This document shows, piece by piece, positions 24,705 to 37,094 of a DNA stretch of 64,000 nt. The DNA is from Sapria himalayana. Lineage: Eukaryota; Streptophyta; Magnoliopsida; Malpighiales; Rafflesiaceae. Made by a program: the position numbers and the translations under genes. Under the pieces are notes generated by a model, which was not told the DNA's origin, did not search any database, and was given only the letters and a program-made list of their open reading frames with translations. Positions within the stretch are counted from its first letter, which is position 1. Each line of letters opens with the position of its first letter. The stretch lies in NCBI GenBank assembly GCA_029783825.1, contig JAREIK010001471.1, forward strand, positions 192,555 to 256,554, read 5' to 3'.

Positions 24705-27700
24705 TTATTTATATATATATGTAGACTAATAGATAGATAGGTAGATATATAGATTAATAGAAAAATTAATTGAAAGATTATTAAACAGATTGATACACAA
24801 ATAGATATATAGAAAGATCGATAAATAAACAGATGTATAGAGATATAGATAGACATATAGATAGAAAGATGGAAAGATAGATAGATAGATTCATTATTAG
24901 AAAGATAGATAGACAGAAAGATAGACAAACATATAGATAGATAGATAGTAGTCAGACAGACAGATAGATATAAATAGATTGACATATTTATAATCAGATA
25001 GAAAGATAGATAAATGTATAAAGATAAAGATAGAAAAAAAGATAGACATATAGATAGAAATATAGATAGATAGAGAGATAGAAAAATAGAAACACAGATA
25101 TATAGATAGATAGATTGATAGATAGATAGATTGATACATAGATAGATAGATAAATAGATAGACTAAAAGATAAATATAAAGATAAATATAAAGATAAATA
25201 TAAAGATAAATAGAATGATAGATAGAAAGATAGACAGACAGATAAATAGATAAAAAGATAGATAATCAGATAGATAGAAAGATTATATATTAAAAAATAG
25301 ATAGAGAGATAGACACATGGATAAACAAATAGATAGATAGATTAATAGAAAGATTTAGCAATAGATAGATAGATAGATAGACAAATAGCTAGATTGATTA
25401 ATACAAAGAATGTTAGATAGATTAATAGACGAATTAATGGATAAATTTATAGAAAGATTGATATGTAGATTTATATACAAATTGATAGATAGATTTATAG
25501 ATACATAGATAGTCATATTAATAGATTGACAGAAAAAAAAGATAGATAACATATAAATAGATAGATATTTTGATTGATAGATAGATAGACATATAGAAAG
25601 ACAAATAGATAATTAGATTTTTAGATAGAAAGATAGAATGATAGATAGACTGATAGATAGATTGATAGATAGATATATACATAGATGATAGACAGATAGA
25701 TAAATAGATAATTAACTAGATAGATAGACAAATAGATAGATAAATAGATTAATAGATAGATTAATAGATAGATAGACATAAAGATAAATAGATTGTTTAA
25801 TTGATAGATAGATAGACATATAGATAAAAAAATAAATAGACAAATAGATAAATATATAGAATGCTAGATTGATAGATTCATATATTGACATAAAATTCAT
25901 AGATAGATACATAGATAGATATAGATTGATATAAAGATAGAAAGACATATTTATAGACAGACATAGAGTTTTATAAATAGATAGATAGAGTAATAGATAG
26001 ATAGAAAGATAGTCAAATCTATAAACAAATAAATAGACAGAAAGTACGATAGATAGAAGACAAATATATAGAGAGATATAGATAGATATATAGATATAAA
26101 GATAGATAAGCACTTAAATAGATAGATAGATAGATAGACAGAAAATAGATAGATAGATAGATAAAAACATAAATAGAAAGATATATAGATACATATATAG
26201 ATAGAAAGATAGACATATAGATAAATAGAAAATAGATAGAAAGATAAATAAGTAAATAAGCAGATGGATTGTATCATTGATAGATAGACAGTTTGGAATC
26301 TATTTATAGACAAATAGATAGACATATAGAAATACAAATATATAGACAGATAGATAGACAAATAAATAGAAAAAGAAAGATAGATTGATTGGTAGATAAA
26401 AAGTTAGAAAGATAAAAAGATATATAGAAAGATACATAGATAGATAGATAAATTTATAAATAGATTGATATATAGTTTTAAAAATAGATCAATAGATAGA
26501 TAGATAGATAGATAGATACATAGCCAGATTGATAGATAAATTGATTGATAGACATATAGATAGATAAATAGATAGATAGATAAATCAAAAGACAAATAGA
26601 TAGATAGATCGATCAAAAGACAGATAGATTGATAGATAGATAGATAGATAGCCGGATCGATAGACAAACAGATAGATAGGTAGGTAGATAGATTGATAGA
26701 TTGATAAATAGATAGATAGACAAACAGACATATAGATAGATAGATAGATAGACAAATTGATAGATTGATAGATAGAAAGATAGATTAATAGATAGACAGA
26801 CATATAGATAGATATAGAGATAAATATATAGATAGATAGATTAACAGATATAAATATAAAAAGACAAACAAATAGAAATAAAGAAAGATAGATAAATAGG
26901 AAAATAGATAGATAGGTAGATAGATAGAGAGATAAACCAAAAAATAGTTATATAGATAGATAGAAAATAAATATATAAATAGATAGATAGAAAGATAGAT
27001 GGACATATATATAGATAGATAAAAAGATTATTATACAATTAGATAGACAGATAGATAGATAGATATATAGATAAATAGATAGATAGACAAACAACTAGAT
27101 AGACTGATTAATAGTCAAATAAAAAGATGGACAAATAAATGAGTGGACAGATAGGGAAAGTGATTAACAAACATATTGACATACAAATAGACAAATAGAT
27201 AGATAGACATACAGACATACATATATATAGATAGATAGACAATTTGGTAGCTCATTGATAGACAAATAGATAGATACATAGAAAGATAGTAAGATAGATA
27301 TACATATAGATAGATAGATAGACAGATAGATAGATAGATAGATAAAAAATATATAGATAGATAGACAATTTGATAGACAAATTGATGGAAAAATTTATAG
27401 AAAAATTGATAGACAAGTTGATAGCCAGATTGATACATAGATTAATATATAGAATTAGAGATAGATAGATATACAGATAGATTGATTAATAGATATAAAG
27501 ATTTATAGGAAAATAGGTTCTTTGATAGATACACATATATATAGACAAATAGATAAACAAATACAAAGATAGATAGATAGATAGATAAATAGATAAAAGA
27601 TAGATAAATGCATAGACAGATAGATAGATAAATAGATAGATATATAGAAAATAGATAGATAGACAAATAGATAAATAGAAAGATAGACAAATAGATATAT

Positions 27701-30700
27701 AGAAAGACAGATTGATCAACATATAGATAGATAGATAGATAGATATATATATATATAGATAGATAGATAGACAAAAACATAAATAAAAAACATAGACAGA
27801 TAGATTTGTAGAAAAATAAACATAATGATAGACATAAAGATAGACAAATAGATAGATAGATAAATATATTTTTAGATAGATAGATAGACACGTAAATAAA
27901 TAGATAGATAGTCATATAAATATATAGATAGTTAGTTAGAAAGATTGATAGACATATAGATATATAGATAGATTGATTGATTGAAAAATAGATAGATAGA
28001 TAGAAAATTAGATAGATAGATTGATACCTAGATATAGAGATAGAGAGACAAATAGATTAATAGTTAGATAGACATAGATAAAGGCTAAAAGATAGATAGA
28101 AAAATTGATAAATAGATTGAGATATATATAGACAAATAGATAGAAAGATAAATAGACTATAAATAGATAGATTGAAAGATAGACAAATAGATATACATAT
28201 AGATACTAATATATATATAGATGAATAAACATATAGATAATAAGATATATAGAAAGAAGACATATAAATAGTAAGATAAATAGACAGATAGATTAACAAA
28301 TAAATAGATGGATATATTGATCTATATAAAGACTGAAAGATAGATAGATAGATAAATAGACAGTTAGATAAAAAGATTAACTGATAGATAGATTAGTTAA
28401 TAGACAAATTACTAACATATATACACAAATATATACATATATAGATAACTAGATAAATAGACAGATAGATAGAATGATAGATAGTTATATATAAAGATAG
28501 ATAGACAAATATATATACAAATATATAGATAGATAGGTAGAAATATAGAAAGAAAATAGATAGACTAATATAAAGATAGATAGAGAAATAGATAAGTAGT
28601 GATGCAGATAGTTAGTAAGGTAGACAAATTATCAAAAAATAAAGATAGTCAGGTACACAGATAGACAGCCAGACAAATTGACAAATAGACAAGAATATAG
28701 GTAATCAAACTTATAGATAGATAAATAGACAAATAGACAAGGAAACAGATAGACAGATATTAGATAGATAGATAGCTAGTTTTATATACTTATTGATAGA
28801 CATATTAATAGACATATAGATGGATTGATTGATAAATATATTGATAGAGAGATATATAGAAAGATATATAGATAGACAAATAGATATATAGATCGATATA
28901 TAGATAGATAAATAGACATATAGAGAGACAATTAGATAGATAGATAGACTGATAGATTGAAAAATAGATAAATAGATAAATAGATAAATAGATAAATAGA
29001 TATATAGATAGAAAGATAAAAACACAGATAGTGAGACAAATTAATAGATAGATTTATAATTAGATTGATATAAAGTTTGATAGATATATTAAAAGACATA
29101 TTGATAGATATATTTATAGATAGATAGATTGATTGATTGATTGACATATAAAAAATTATATAGATAGACAAATAGATAAACATATAGACAGACATATATA
29201 TAAATTGATAGATAGATTGATAAATAGATAGTTAGATAGATAGATAGATAATACATAGATTATTAGATAGATAGATAGACAGATTAATAGAGAGATAAAT
29301 AATAGATAGGTAGACAGATAGATAGATAAATAGATAGAAAGATAGATTGATTGATTGATAGACAACTAGATAGACATATAGATTGATACATATATAGACA
29401 GATAGATAGATAGATAGATAGATTGATAGATAGACATATTGAAAGATAGAAAGATAGAGAGATAGAATGATACAGATAGAAAGAAGATAGATAAAAATAT
29501 AGCTATACATATAGCTAGACAGACATATAGACATATAGATATATAAATTGGTATTTAGATTAATAGATAGACATATAGATAGATAGAAAGAGAAATAGAT
29601 AGACGTATAGATAGATAGATGATAGATATATAATTAGATAGAAAGATAGATAGATATATAGAATGAAATCTAAAACAATAAAATGATAGACATATTAATA
29701 GATTGATTGATAAACAATTTGTTAGACTATTTGAAAGACATATTGATAGCCAGATTGAAAGATAGATTCTTAGATAGATTGATAGACAAATTGAAATCTA
29801 GATGGTTAGACAAATATAATGATTAATTAATAGACAGATTGATAGACAGATAGATAGTTAGATAGAAAGACAAAGAGATAAATATATAGATAAATTGATA
29901 AACAGACAGATTGATTGACTAATAGATAGACAAATAGATAGACATACATACAGATTGATAGATAAATAGATAGATAGGTAGACATATAGATAAACAAATA
30001 GAGAGCTAATTGAAAGACAGATAATAGACAGATAGATAGACATATAGAAAGTCAAATAGATAGATAGATATATTGACAAAATGATAGACATAAAGAAATA
30101 TAGTTAGATAGATATACATATAAAAAGATAGATAGATAGATAAATAGATAGGAAGATAGATTGAGTGATAGATAGATAGATAGACAGATTAATAGACATA
30201 TAGTTAGATAGATTGATAAAAAAATTGATAGATTGATTGATAAATATATTGATAGATAGATTGATATATAAAATGATAGACAATATGATAGACAAATAGT
30301 TGGACAAATTGATAGACATTTTAATATATAGATAGATATATATATATATATATAGATCGATAGATAGTTAAATAAATATATAGAAAGTAAAAGATATAGA
30401 TATATTATTAGATAGATTGATAAAATGATAAATAGAAAGATAGATAACAAAAAGTAAAGGAGACAGATAAACAAATAGATAGATAGATAGATAATTTTTA
30501 GTCAGTTTGATAGATAAATTTGATAGACATACAGATGAAATGTTTGATAAATATCTTGATAGAGAGATAGATAGAAAGATAAAAAAATAGACAAATATAT
30601 CGGCAGATTGATAATAGATAAACATATAGATAGAAAGATTGATTGACAGATAAATAGACACATTAATAGATAGATTGATATTCAAATTGATAGAAGGATT

Positions 30701-32502
30701 GATAGACATATTGATAGATAGATTGTTAGATAGATTTATTAGAAATAGATAGATAGATATATAGATAAAAAAATATATGGATAGACAGATAAGTAGATAG
30801 ATAAATAGATTGATTAATTTTTAGTTAAATAGATAGTTAGATAGATAGATAAACATATATATAGATATATTATTAGATACTCATATAGATAGAAAGATAT
30901 ATTGATACGTAATATATAGATAGATAGATACAAAGATAGAAAGATAGAAAGATTAATAGAAAATAGATATATAGTTAGACTGATAGATACATCATTTGAT
31001 ACTCAAATAGATAAATGCAAAGAGAGATAGAAAGATATATAGAAAGATAAACAGATAGATAGAAAGATAAAAAGAAAAACAAATAGATTAACACATAACT
31101 AAAGAGAAAAATAAAATAATAGAAAGATAGATAGGTAGATGGGTAGATCGACAATTAGAGATATGATAGATAGATAGACAAATAGGTCGACAGATAGATC
31201 GATAGATAGATAGATAGATAGAAAGATAGACACATAGATAAACAAAATGATAGATTTATTGATAGATAGATTGATAGACAAATTGATAGATAATATAGGT
31301 AGATTAATTGATAAATATATAGATTTAAAGAATGATTGATAGATTGAAAGTCAAATTGATATGTAGATGGATAGAAAAATCGATTTACAATTGATTAACA
31401 TATAGATAGATAGTTAGAAAGACAAAAAGATAGATATATAAATAGATATATAGATAGTAGATAGACAGATAGATCGATAGATAGACAAATAGATATAAGA
31501 CAGATAGATAGATAGATAGATAGACAGATAGATATACATATAGATAGACATATAGATAGACAAATAAATAGAAAATAGATAGATAATTTATTAGATAGAT
31601 AGATAGTCATATAGATTTAGAAATAGATAAATAGATAGATAGAAGCAACAATAGATAGACATATAGATATATAGATAGATATAGATATAAAATGTTAGAT
31701 AGATAGACAGATTGAAAGATAGATATATTCATATATAGATAGATAGATAGATAGATAGATAGACACATAAATAGAAAGATAGATAGACAAATAGATAGAC
31801 CAATAGATATATAGATAGATACATAGATTTATACATAGATTGATAGACAAATTGATAGACAGATTGATAGATAGATTGATAAATAGATTGATAGACATAT
31901 TGATTGATAAATTGTTAAATATATTGATTGTCAGATTCATATACAAATTTCTACACATTTTGATATTCATATAGTTAGACAAATTGATAGGCAGATTGAT
32001 TGTCAAATAGATAAATATATAGATAGATAGATCAATTGACAGATAGACAAACAGATAGATAGATAGATACATAGACAGATAGATTGATAGATAGATAAAT
32101 AAATATATATATATATTAATATATAAAAATTAATATATATTAATTGATAGGTAGATTATTAGATGGATATATAGAAAGATAGATATACACATAGATATAT
32201 TGATATATAAATTAATATATAGACAGACATATAGATAGACAGATAGATAAAAAAATAGATTGATAGATTATTAGATAGATATACTGATAGATAGATAGAT
32301 AGTAAAATAGATAGACAAATAGATAGACAAATAGATAAACAGATAGATAGATAGATAGATATATAAATAGAAATATAAATAGGTAGATAGATAGATAAAT
32401 AGATAGATATATCAAAAGACAAATACATAGATAGATACAATGATTAAAAGATAAATTGATAGATAGATATATAGATAGATAGATTTACTGATAGGTAGAG
32501 AG
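21761..32502 (-). repeat. GATA-oriented tetranucleotide array (10.7 kb)
   Basis: Imperfect GATA repeat (TATC on the minus strand) without interruption by unrelated sequence. Sub-blocks rich in TTGATAGACAAATTGATAGA alternate with plain GATAGATA, for example near 21780, 22690-22830, 23540-23690, 25390-25520, 29690-29860, 31250-31400 and 31830-32000. Pure AT runs occur inside. All three minus-strand frames stay open over hundreds of bases because TATC contains no stop in any phase; plus-strand frames stop every 12 bases. The array is bounded exactly by the CACTA 3' end on the left and a CACTA 5' end on the right. Confidence 0.97.
24659..24700. repeat. AT dinucleotide run
   Basis: About 21 uninterrupted AT dinucleotides in the GATA array; similar runs punctuate the TATC array. 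Likely to form cruciforms or replication pauses. Confidence 0.95.
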
Positions 32503-33050
32503 CACTACAAAAAAATCCCAAATAACTAGGGAAGATTCCCTAGCTAAATGTGGTTTTTCCATCACTAAAATGGATATAACGAAGGATTTACGGTGAATCC
32601 TTTCCCAATATAAAGTTATTGTCACAAAAATTAACAAGTAAATATATTCCATACCAAAACTAGCGAGGGAAAATTCCCTAACTATATTAGCGAGGAAATT
32701 TTCCCTAGCTAAATTAGCTATGGAAAAATCTTTAGCTATTTCATTCCAAGATTAATTTCCCATTTTAATTTTTTATATAAAATTTAATTATATAATTTAA
32801 ATTTTTTATGTTAAATTTAATAAAAACATAAACTATAAACCATTTTAAATAATTAACAAAAAATAAAATCAATTAAAAAAATATTCTTGTATAATATGTT
32901 AAATTGTTAAAATAGAAACATAACAAAACTTGAATAGATCTTATTCTTCATCAATGTATCTCATGAGAGTGGATAAAGTATAATCTATCCGTGAAATTAA
33001 CATTGCTTTCTCTCTCCCAGCTCATCAATATCTACATACTACACTAGCAC
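32503..33050 (+). mobile_element. Second CACTA 5' end, same family as the element at 12928
   Basis: Starts CACTACAAAAAAATCCCAAA, followed by CTAGGGAAGATTCCCTAGCT and the CTTTCCCAATATAAAGTT block also seen at 13181-13201. Homology to the larger element continues through the AT-rich zone to the CATTGCTTTCTCTCTCCC stretch at 33001. No matching 3' terminus is found before the next array at 36195. The right end is lost, or lies beyond the array, or outside the window. Confidence 0.8.
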
Positions 33051-33206
33051 CATAGCATGTTCCTCCATGTCCATCTGCATTGCTTCATTTAGTTCTAGTC
33101 TGCATTTCCTTTCCACTGCCAATTCCTTCCTTTTATCTACCATTGCCCTTTTTGTATCTAGTTGCTCTTCAATTAGTACTTTTTTTAACCTTGCGATCGG
33201 TTGCAT
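33039..33206 (-). CDS. Small charged open frame (55 codons), unknown
   Basis: Starts MQPIARLKKVLIEEQLDTKR and continues as a Glu/Lys/Arg-rich, probably helical, segment to a TAG. Codon composition and base content look more gene-like than the surroundings, and the helical pattern resembles the tail of a coiled-coil protein. It lies 120 bases downstream of the SmF pseudogene on the same strand and next to the CACTA end. It could be a captured exon. No family is recognised and it is too short to be certain it was ever coding. Confidence 0.3.
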   Translation of the reverse strand: MQPIARLKKVLIEEQLDTKRAMVDKRKELAVERKCRLELNEAMQMDMEEHAMVLV

Positions 33207-33655
33207 GTATGTATGTGCCTATGTGTGTGTGTAAACACTGACGCATGAACTTTCATTCAAATATACATACCATCAAAGACAATAGAAGGAAATAATCTAG
33301 GGCTTAAAAACACTATTATATGTATTTCAGGCATGCTTAGCATCATCTAGTTCTTTTTCCTCTAGTACTCTAAGCAGATAAAGAATATTGTTATACCTGC
33401 ACATGGAGCATAACATGTTACATTTCCAAACTAATAAAGAACACAACAATGCCACTGATAAATAGATAGACTAGCACATGCAACACCAACTACCATTTGC
33501 TAGAAATGTCATATGACTAGATAATCTTGAGCTTTTTTTTAAATTACCAAATCAAGATTTCACGAAGATTTTCAGTGAACTGCCCATCAAAATATTCTTC
33601 TGTGTTGCCCAGCTTCATGCATCAGTCCATGGTTAATTTTAAGAAAGTTAGAAAA

Positions 33656-35637
33656 GAACTTTGTATGGAAATAATATGTTTTAAATAAGAATTCCAAAAT
33701 ATGATGCTTGATTGAAAAATATTACCAAACTAGTGTTTTGGAAATAGCATGACAATTGCCGTCATTGTGAACGATGGTCATTGCCATGCTATTGAATTTT
33801 AAAAATGAAGACCTTTATCAATGTCTGCCTCGCTTGATGATGTCGAATTTAGGTTTAAATTTGGTTTTGACATGAGTTCCAATTTGGATTCATTTATGCT
33901 TTCAATATTACATATTGGCCAAATAAATTTCAAGTGTGCGGCCATGTAAGTTGATGGTTTGATCAAGAGATGATGTAGAAAAGGAAGATGAAGAAGATGA
34001 ATTTAACTTGTTGGTTTTATTTAGATTGAAATGGAGAAGCCACTTATGGCAAGCATCCCTTGATTTGTTGAAGTTGATAGGATCACTCTAAATCATGATT
34101 AAAGAAAAAAAACAAATCATTTAATAAGAATAAGAGGGTTTAGATACATTCGAGTATGAAAAGACCATATTTCATATTTAATAAAACAATTAGGCATCTT
34201 ATCATCACCCCACTTTTCTTCTTTATACCACTGGATCCACGATGACAAACTTGAACAAGTAGAACATGCAGAAATGAACTCATGGTTTTGAAATTGAGTT
34301 TCTTTGTAGATTTTAATGGAGTAATTGGGACTGCATGTTGTGCTTTTTGTAAGTAATCTAGATACAATCTTTTTCCAGCCAAAGCCACTCTCACATGTAG
34401 ATGTTTTGCTCTTACACCCATTTTTCTTCTTTTTTAAAACTTAGTCAAATGCGTGACTAGTAAGATATGAAGTGTTTATGCACACATATATACAATAGTT
34501 GACACGATGGTACCTATGAATAAGTGTGTGGGTGTCTTTGTTTGTGCATGTCTTTGTGGGTGTGTATTTGAGTCATTGATGGATATCATAAGTGATAGAT
34601 ATATCACACTAAAGTAATCTGAGAAAAAAAAATAAAAAAAATTGGTTTACCTGTTGAGATTGAGGCTAAGATTCAGGCTTCCAACTGGAACAGTGACTGG
34701 ATAAAGTTCGTAAATAGTCTCTAGAGAGGGAAAGCCTGCTTTAAACTTAATGCAAGTTTGGAATGTGGCGATTCCCATGAGCCATACTCTTCCAACCTCG
34801 TCGCTTATACCATAGATCAGACTTTGCATCTCTGTGATAATGTACTCTGTAATGTTGTTACCTGCTTGCCAACTATAATTTGGTCAGATATCATAGACTC
34901 ATTTAAGATCACCCACATATAAAACAACTTCTCTACTCGAATAATCATCTACGATGCACTTAAGCTCCATAAATTTTTGGCAAATATCTACTTTTGAATG
35001 ATTCATTAAAGAGAACAGAGGAAATGTTACAAATCTAATCATTTCCATTTTCTTCCTCACTCCTCTGACTACGCTCTCTATGCTTGCCACACACTCTCCC
35101 ATAATCACTATGTTTTTTTATTCCTCTCCATCACTGATAAAATCCTCATCACATCTTCAATCTTTTTCAGTGTTTCTAATGGCGAGATAAAGTCCTTAGG
35201 TAATGGTTCAAATTGACTAAAAGAAAGAAATTGAGGAGGAGGAGAGTTGGCTACGGTAAGAGGTTTTATGGCTTCTTTCAGGTATGCATTTTAGAGAATT
35301 GGAGTGATATTGGAAGTAGTAGCCAAGGTGGTGGATGTACTTCTAGAACAAATATTCACAAATATGGTTTGTTCAACTTTGATTTTCACTAGGTTGGATA
35401 CCACACACTCTATCGTCATTCTCAAATCCTCCATTTTAAACTTTTTAAAATTCAATAACCAACATTCATAATGCTGGCCTTTGATTTTTAAAAATTTAAT
35501 ATCATGGCAATGACCATCATTCATAATGATGTAAATTGCCATGCTATTTCTCAGATGCATTAGTTTGGTAATAATTTTCTAACTAGCATTATATTTTGGA
35601 TTTTTTATTTAAAACATATTATTTCCATACAAAACTC
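33656..35637 (-). mobile_element. Mutator-like element with captured gene fragment (Pack-MULE type)
   Basis: Long inverted arms of about 155 bases lie at 33656-33812 and 35478-35637. Read outside-in, both begin GA.(T)TTTGTATGGAAATAAT and share GTTTTAAATAA, ATTACCAAACTA, GAAATAGCATG and GATGGTCATTGCCATG; identity is roughly 80-85 percent by eye. The flanks GTTAGAAAA (33647-33655) and ATTAGAAAG (35638-35646) agree at 7 of 9 positions, as expected for a diverged nine-base Mutator target duplication. There is no transposase inside. The interior is a fragment of an SMXL gene. The element sits in intron 2 of the SmF pseudogene. The combination of long inverted arms, nine-base flank and host gene cargo is the definition of a Pack-MULE. 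Confidence 0.75.
33811..35440 (-). pseudogene. SMXL (SMAX1-LIKE/D53 family) gene fragment
   Basis: SMXL proteins are plant Clp-ATPase-like regulators; several are repressors degraded in strigolactone or karrikin signalling. In order on this strand: SNLVKIKVEQTIFVNICSRS (end of the double Clp-N part, about 35380), PLETLKKIEDVMRILSVMER (35195-35130), a frameshift, MGECVASIESVVRGVRKK (35102-35049), REVVLYVGDLK (34940-34905) with two in-frame stops just after, VGRVWLMGIATFQT (34794-34753) and GFPSLETIYELYPVTVPVGS (34734-34675). An intron donor GTAAACC follows at 34646. After it come SACSTCSSLSSWIQWYKEE (34270-34215) in a shifted frame, SSSSSSFSTSSLDQTINLHG (34000-33950) and PNLNLNSTSSSEADIDKGL (33870-33815). 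This spans the middle of the protein, between the N-terminal domain and the main ATPase region. The pattern recalls the SMXL4/5 clade, but that is from memory. The right limit is exactly the inner edge of a Mutator-like arm. Confidence 0.85.
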
Positions 35638-35918
35638 ATTAGAAAGTGCCAAACAAAAGAGAAATGATAGTTGAAATGACAATACGTTGTGTGGTATTGA
35701 ATTTTTTCCCACCTATAGGTTCATATAAAAATCCACCGAAACATGGAAATCTGAAAGAAACTAAAGAAATAAATGAGAAAAAAATTACAATGCATAAGAA
35801 AAAGAATACAAGGTAGCTCACTTTTGTATTCCATTTCACACTTGAGTTTTACAATGACCATCTTTCCGGTCAAGTTGTTAAGAAAAGGCTTGGGATTAAT
35901 GGGGATGGTTTGCAACAT

Positions 35919-36194
35919 TCAGCAATAAAAAAACTAATGAACTGTGTTATCATGCACGTATGCATTAGATATTTCTCTACAATTACTTAAAAATGCATAG
36001 GCATGCATATATGCAATATACATGCATACAACATGAATATAGTATAACTATATGTGTACAAACACACACACGCACACCCTATTTCCCTATCTTCTCATTT
36101 TTTTATCTTGTCCATATATTGCACCTTTCTTGTTCAATTGAATTATTGATGCATAAAAATGGTTATTACCAAAAATCAAAAAAAATCTAATATA
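35919..36194. other. Upstream flank of the SmF pseudogene
   Basis: AT-rich with overlapping CATGCATA motifs (35995-36030), an AC run at 36060-36075 and CT-rich sequence near 36085-36115. It would be the promoter side of the SmF copy. No CACTA 3' terminus is visible before the array starts. Confidence 0.45.
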
Positions 36195-37063
36195 TCAATC
36201 TATCTATCTATCTTTATATTTAATTATCTATCTATCTTTATATCTATCTATGTATCTTTCTGTTTATGTATCTGTCTATTTATCTTTCTATCTAACTAAC
36301 AAACTATCTATCTATCTAATTATCTATCTATATATGAATCTATCTATCCATTTGTCTATCTATTTTTTTATCTATCTGTCTATCTACCTATTTATCCATC
36401 AATCGATCTATCTATCTATCTATTTTTTATCTATATAGCTATCTGTCTATTAGTTTGTCTATGTATCCATTTATCTTTCTAATAATTTGTCTATCTATCT
36501 ATCTATCAAAATATCAATATATCGATATATATGTGTCTCTATCTATCTATCTATATGTCTATTTATCTTTCTATCTATTTTTCTATCTCTCTATCTATCA
36601 ATATGTCTATCTATCTATCTATATATTTATATATCTATTTGTGAATATATCTGTCTCTCTATTTGTTTATCTATCTATCTATCTATCTGTCTATCTGTTT
36701 ATCAATATTTCTAACTATTTCATTATTTATCTATCTATCTATCTATTTGTCTTTCTATCTATCAGTCTATCTATCTATAATTCTATCTAACTATCTATTT
36801 ATCCATCTATCTATCTATCTATTATTCAATCTATCAATATGTATTTCTATATGTCTATAAATCTATCTATCTATATATTTATCTCCCTATATGTCTGTCT
36901 ATCTTTCTATCTATTTTTATATCTATTTGATTATCTATCTAATTATAAATCAGTCAATCTATCTATCTATTAATATGTCCTTCTATCTTTATCTATTTGT
37001 CTATATATCTATCTATATGTTTATCTATCTATATATCTATCAGGCAATTGATAAGTCTATTAA

Positions 37064-37094
<31 letters not shown>

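Larger units (their letters stand above)
33327..35918 (-). pseudogene. Spliceosomal protein SmF pseudogene, four exons
   Basis: SmF is one of the seven Sm ring proteins of spliceosomal snRNPs. Exon 1 (35918-35822) encodes [19 protein letters not shown] then [12 protein letters not shown]. Exon 2 (35750-35713) encodes [11 protein letters not shown] and ends in TAG where the family has a Gln codon. Exon 3 (33612-33548) encodes LGNTEEYFDGQFTENLREIL. Exon 4 (33396-33327) encodes YNNILYLLRVLEEKELDDA and ends at TGA. All introns keep GT-AG borders and codon phase is preserved across every junction, giving 89 codons plus stop against 88 residues as I recall for plant SmF. Differences include Trp-to-Cys in exon 1, Arg-to-Trp at the exon 3/4 junction and the stop in exon 2. 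Introns are present, so this is a copy of the gene and not of its mRNA. Intron 2 is swollen by a Mutator-like insertion (33656-35637). It may be a host gene relic or a copy captured by the CACTA element. Confidence 0.85.

Noticed and set aside
21688..32440. Dozens of minus-strand open frames of SIYL type
   Set aside because: Same repeat artefact on the TATC strand of the GATA-oriented array.
36100..36200. CACTA 3' terminus closing the second element before the array
   Set aside because: No TAGTG end or TAGCTAGG-type subterminal cluster is present there.
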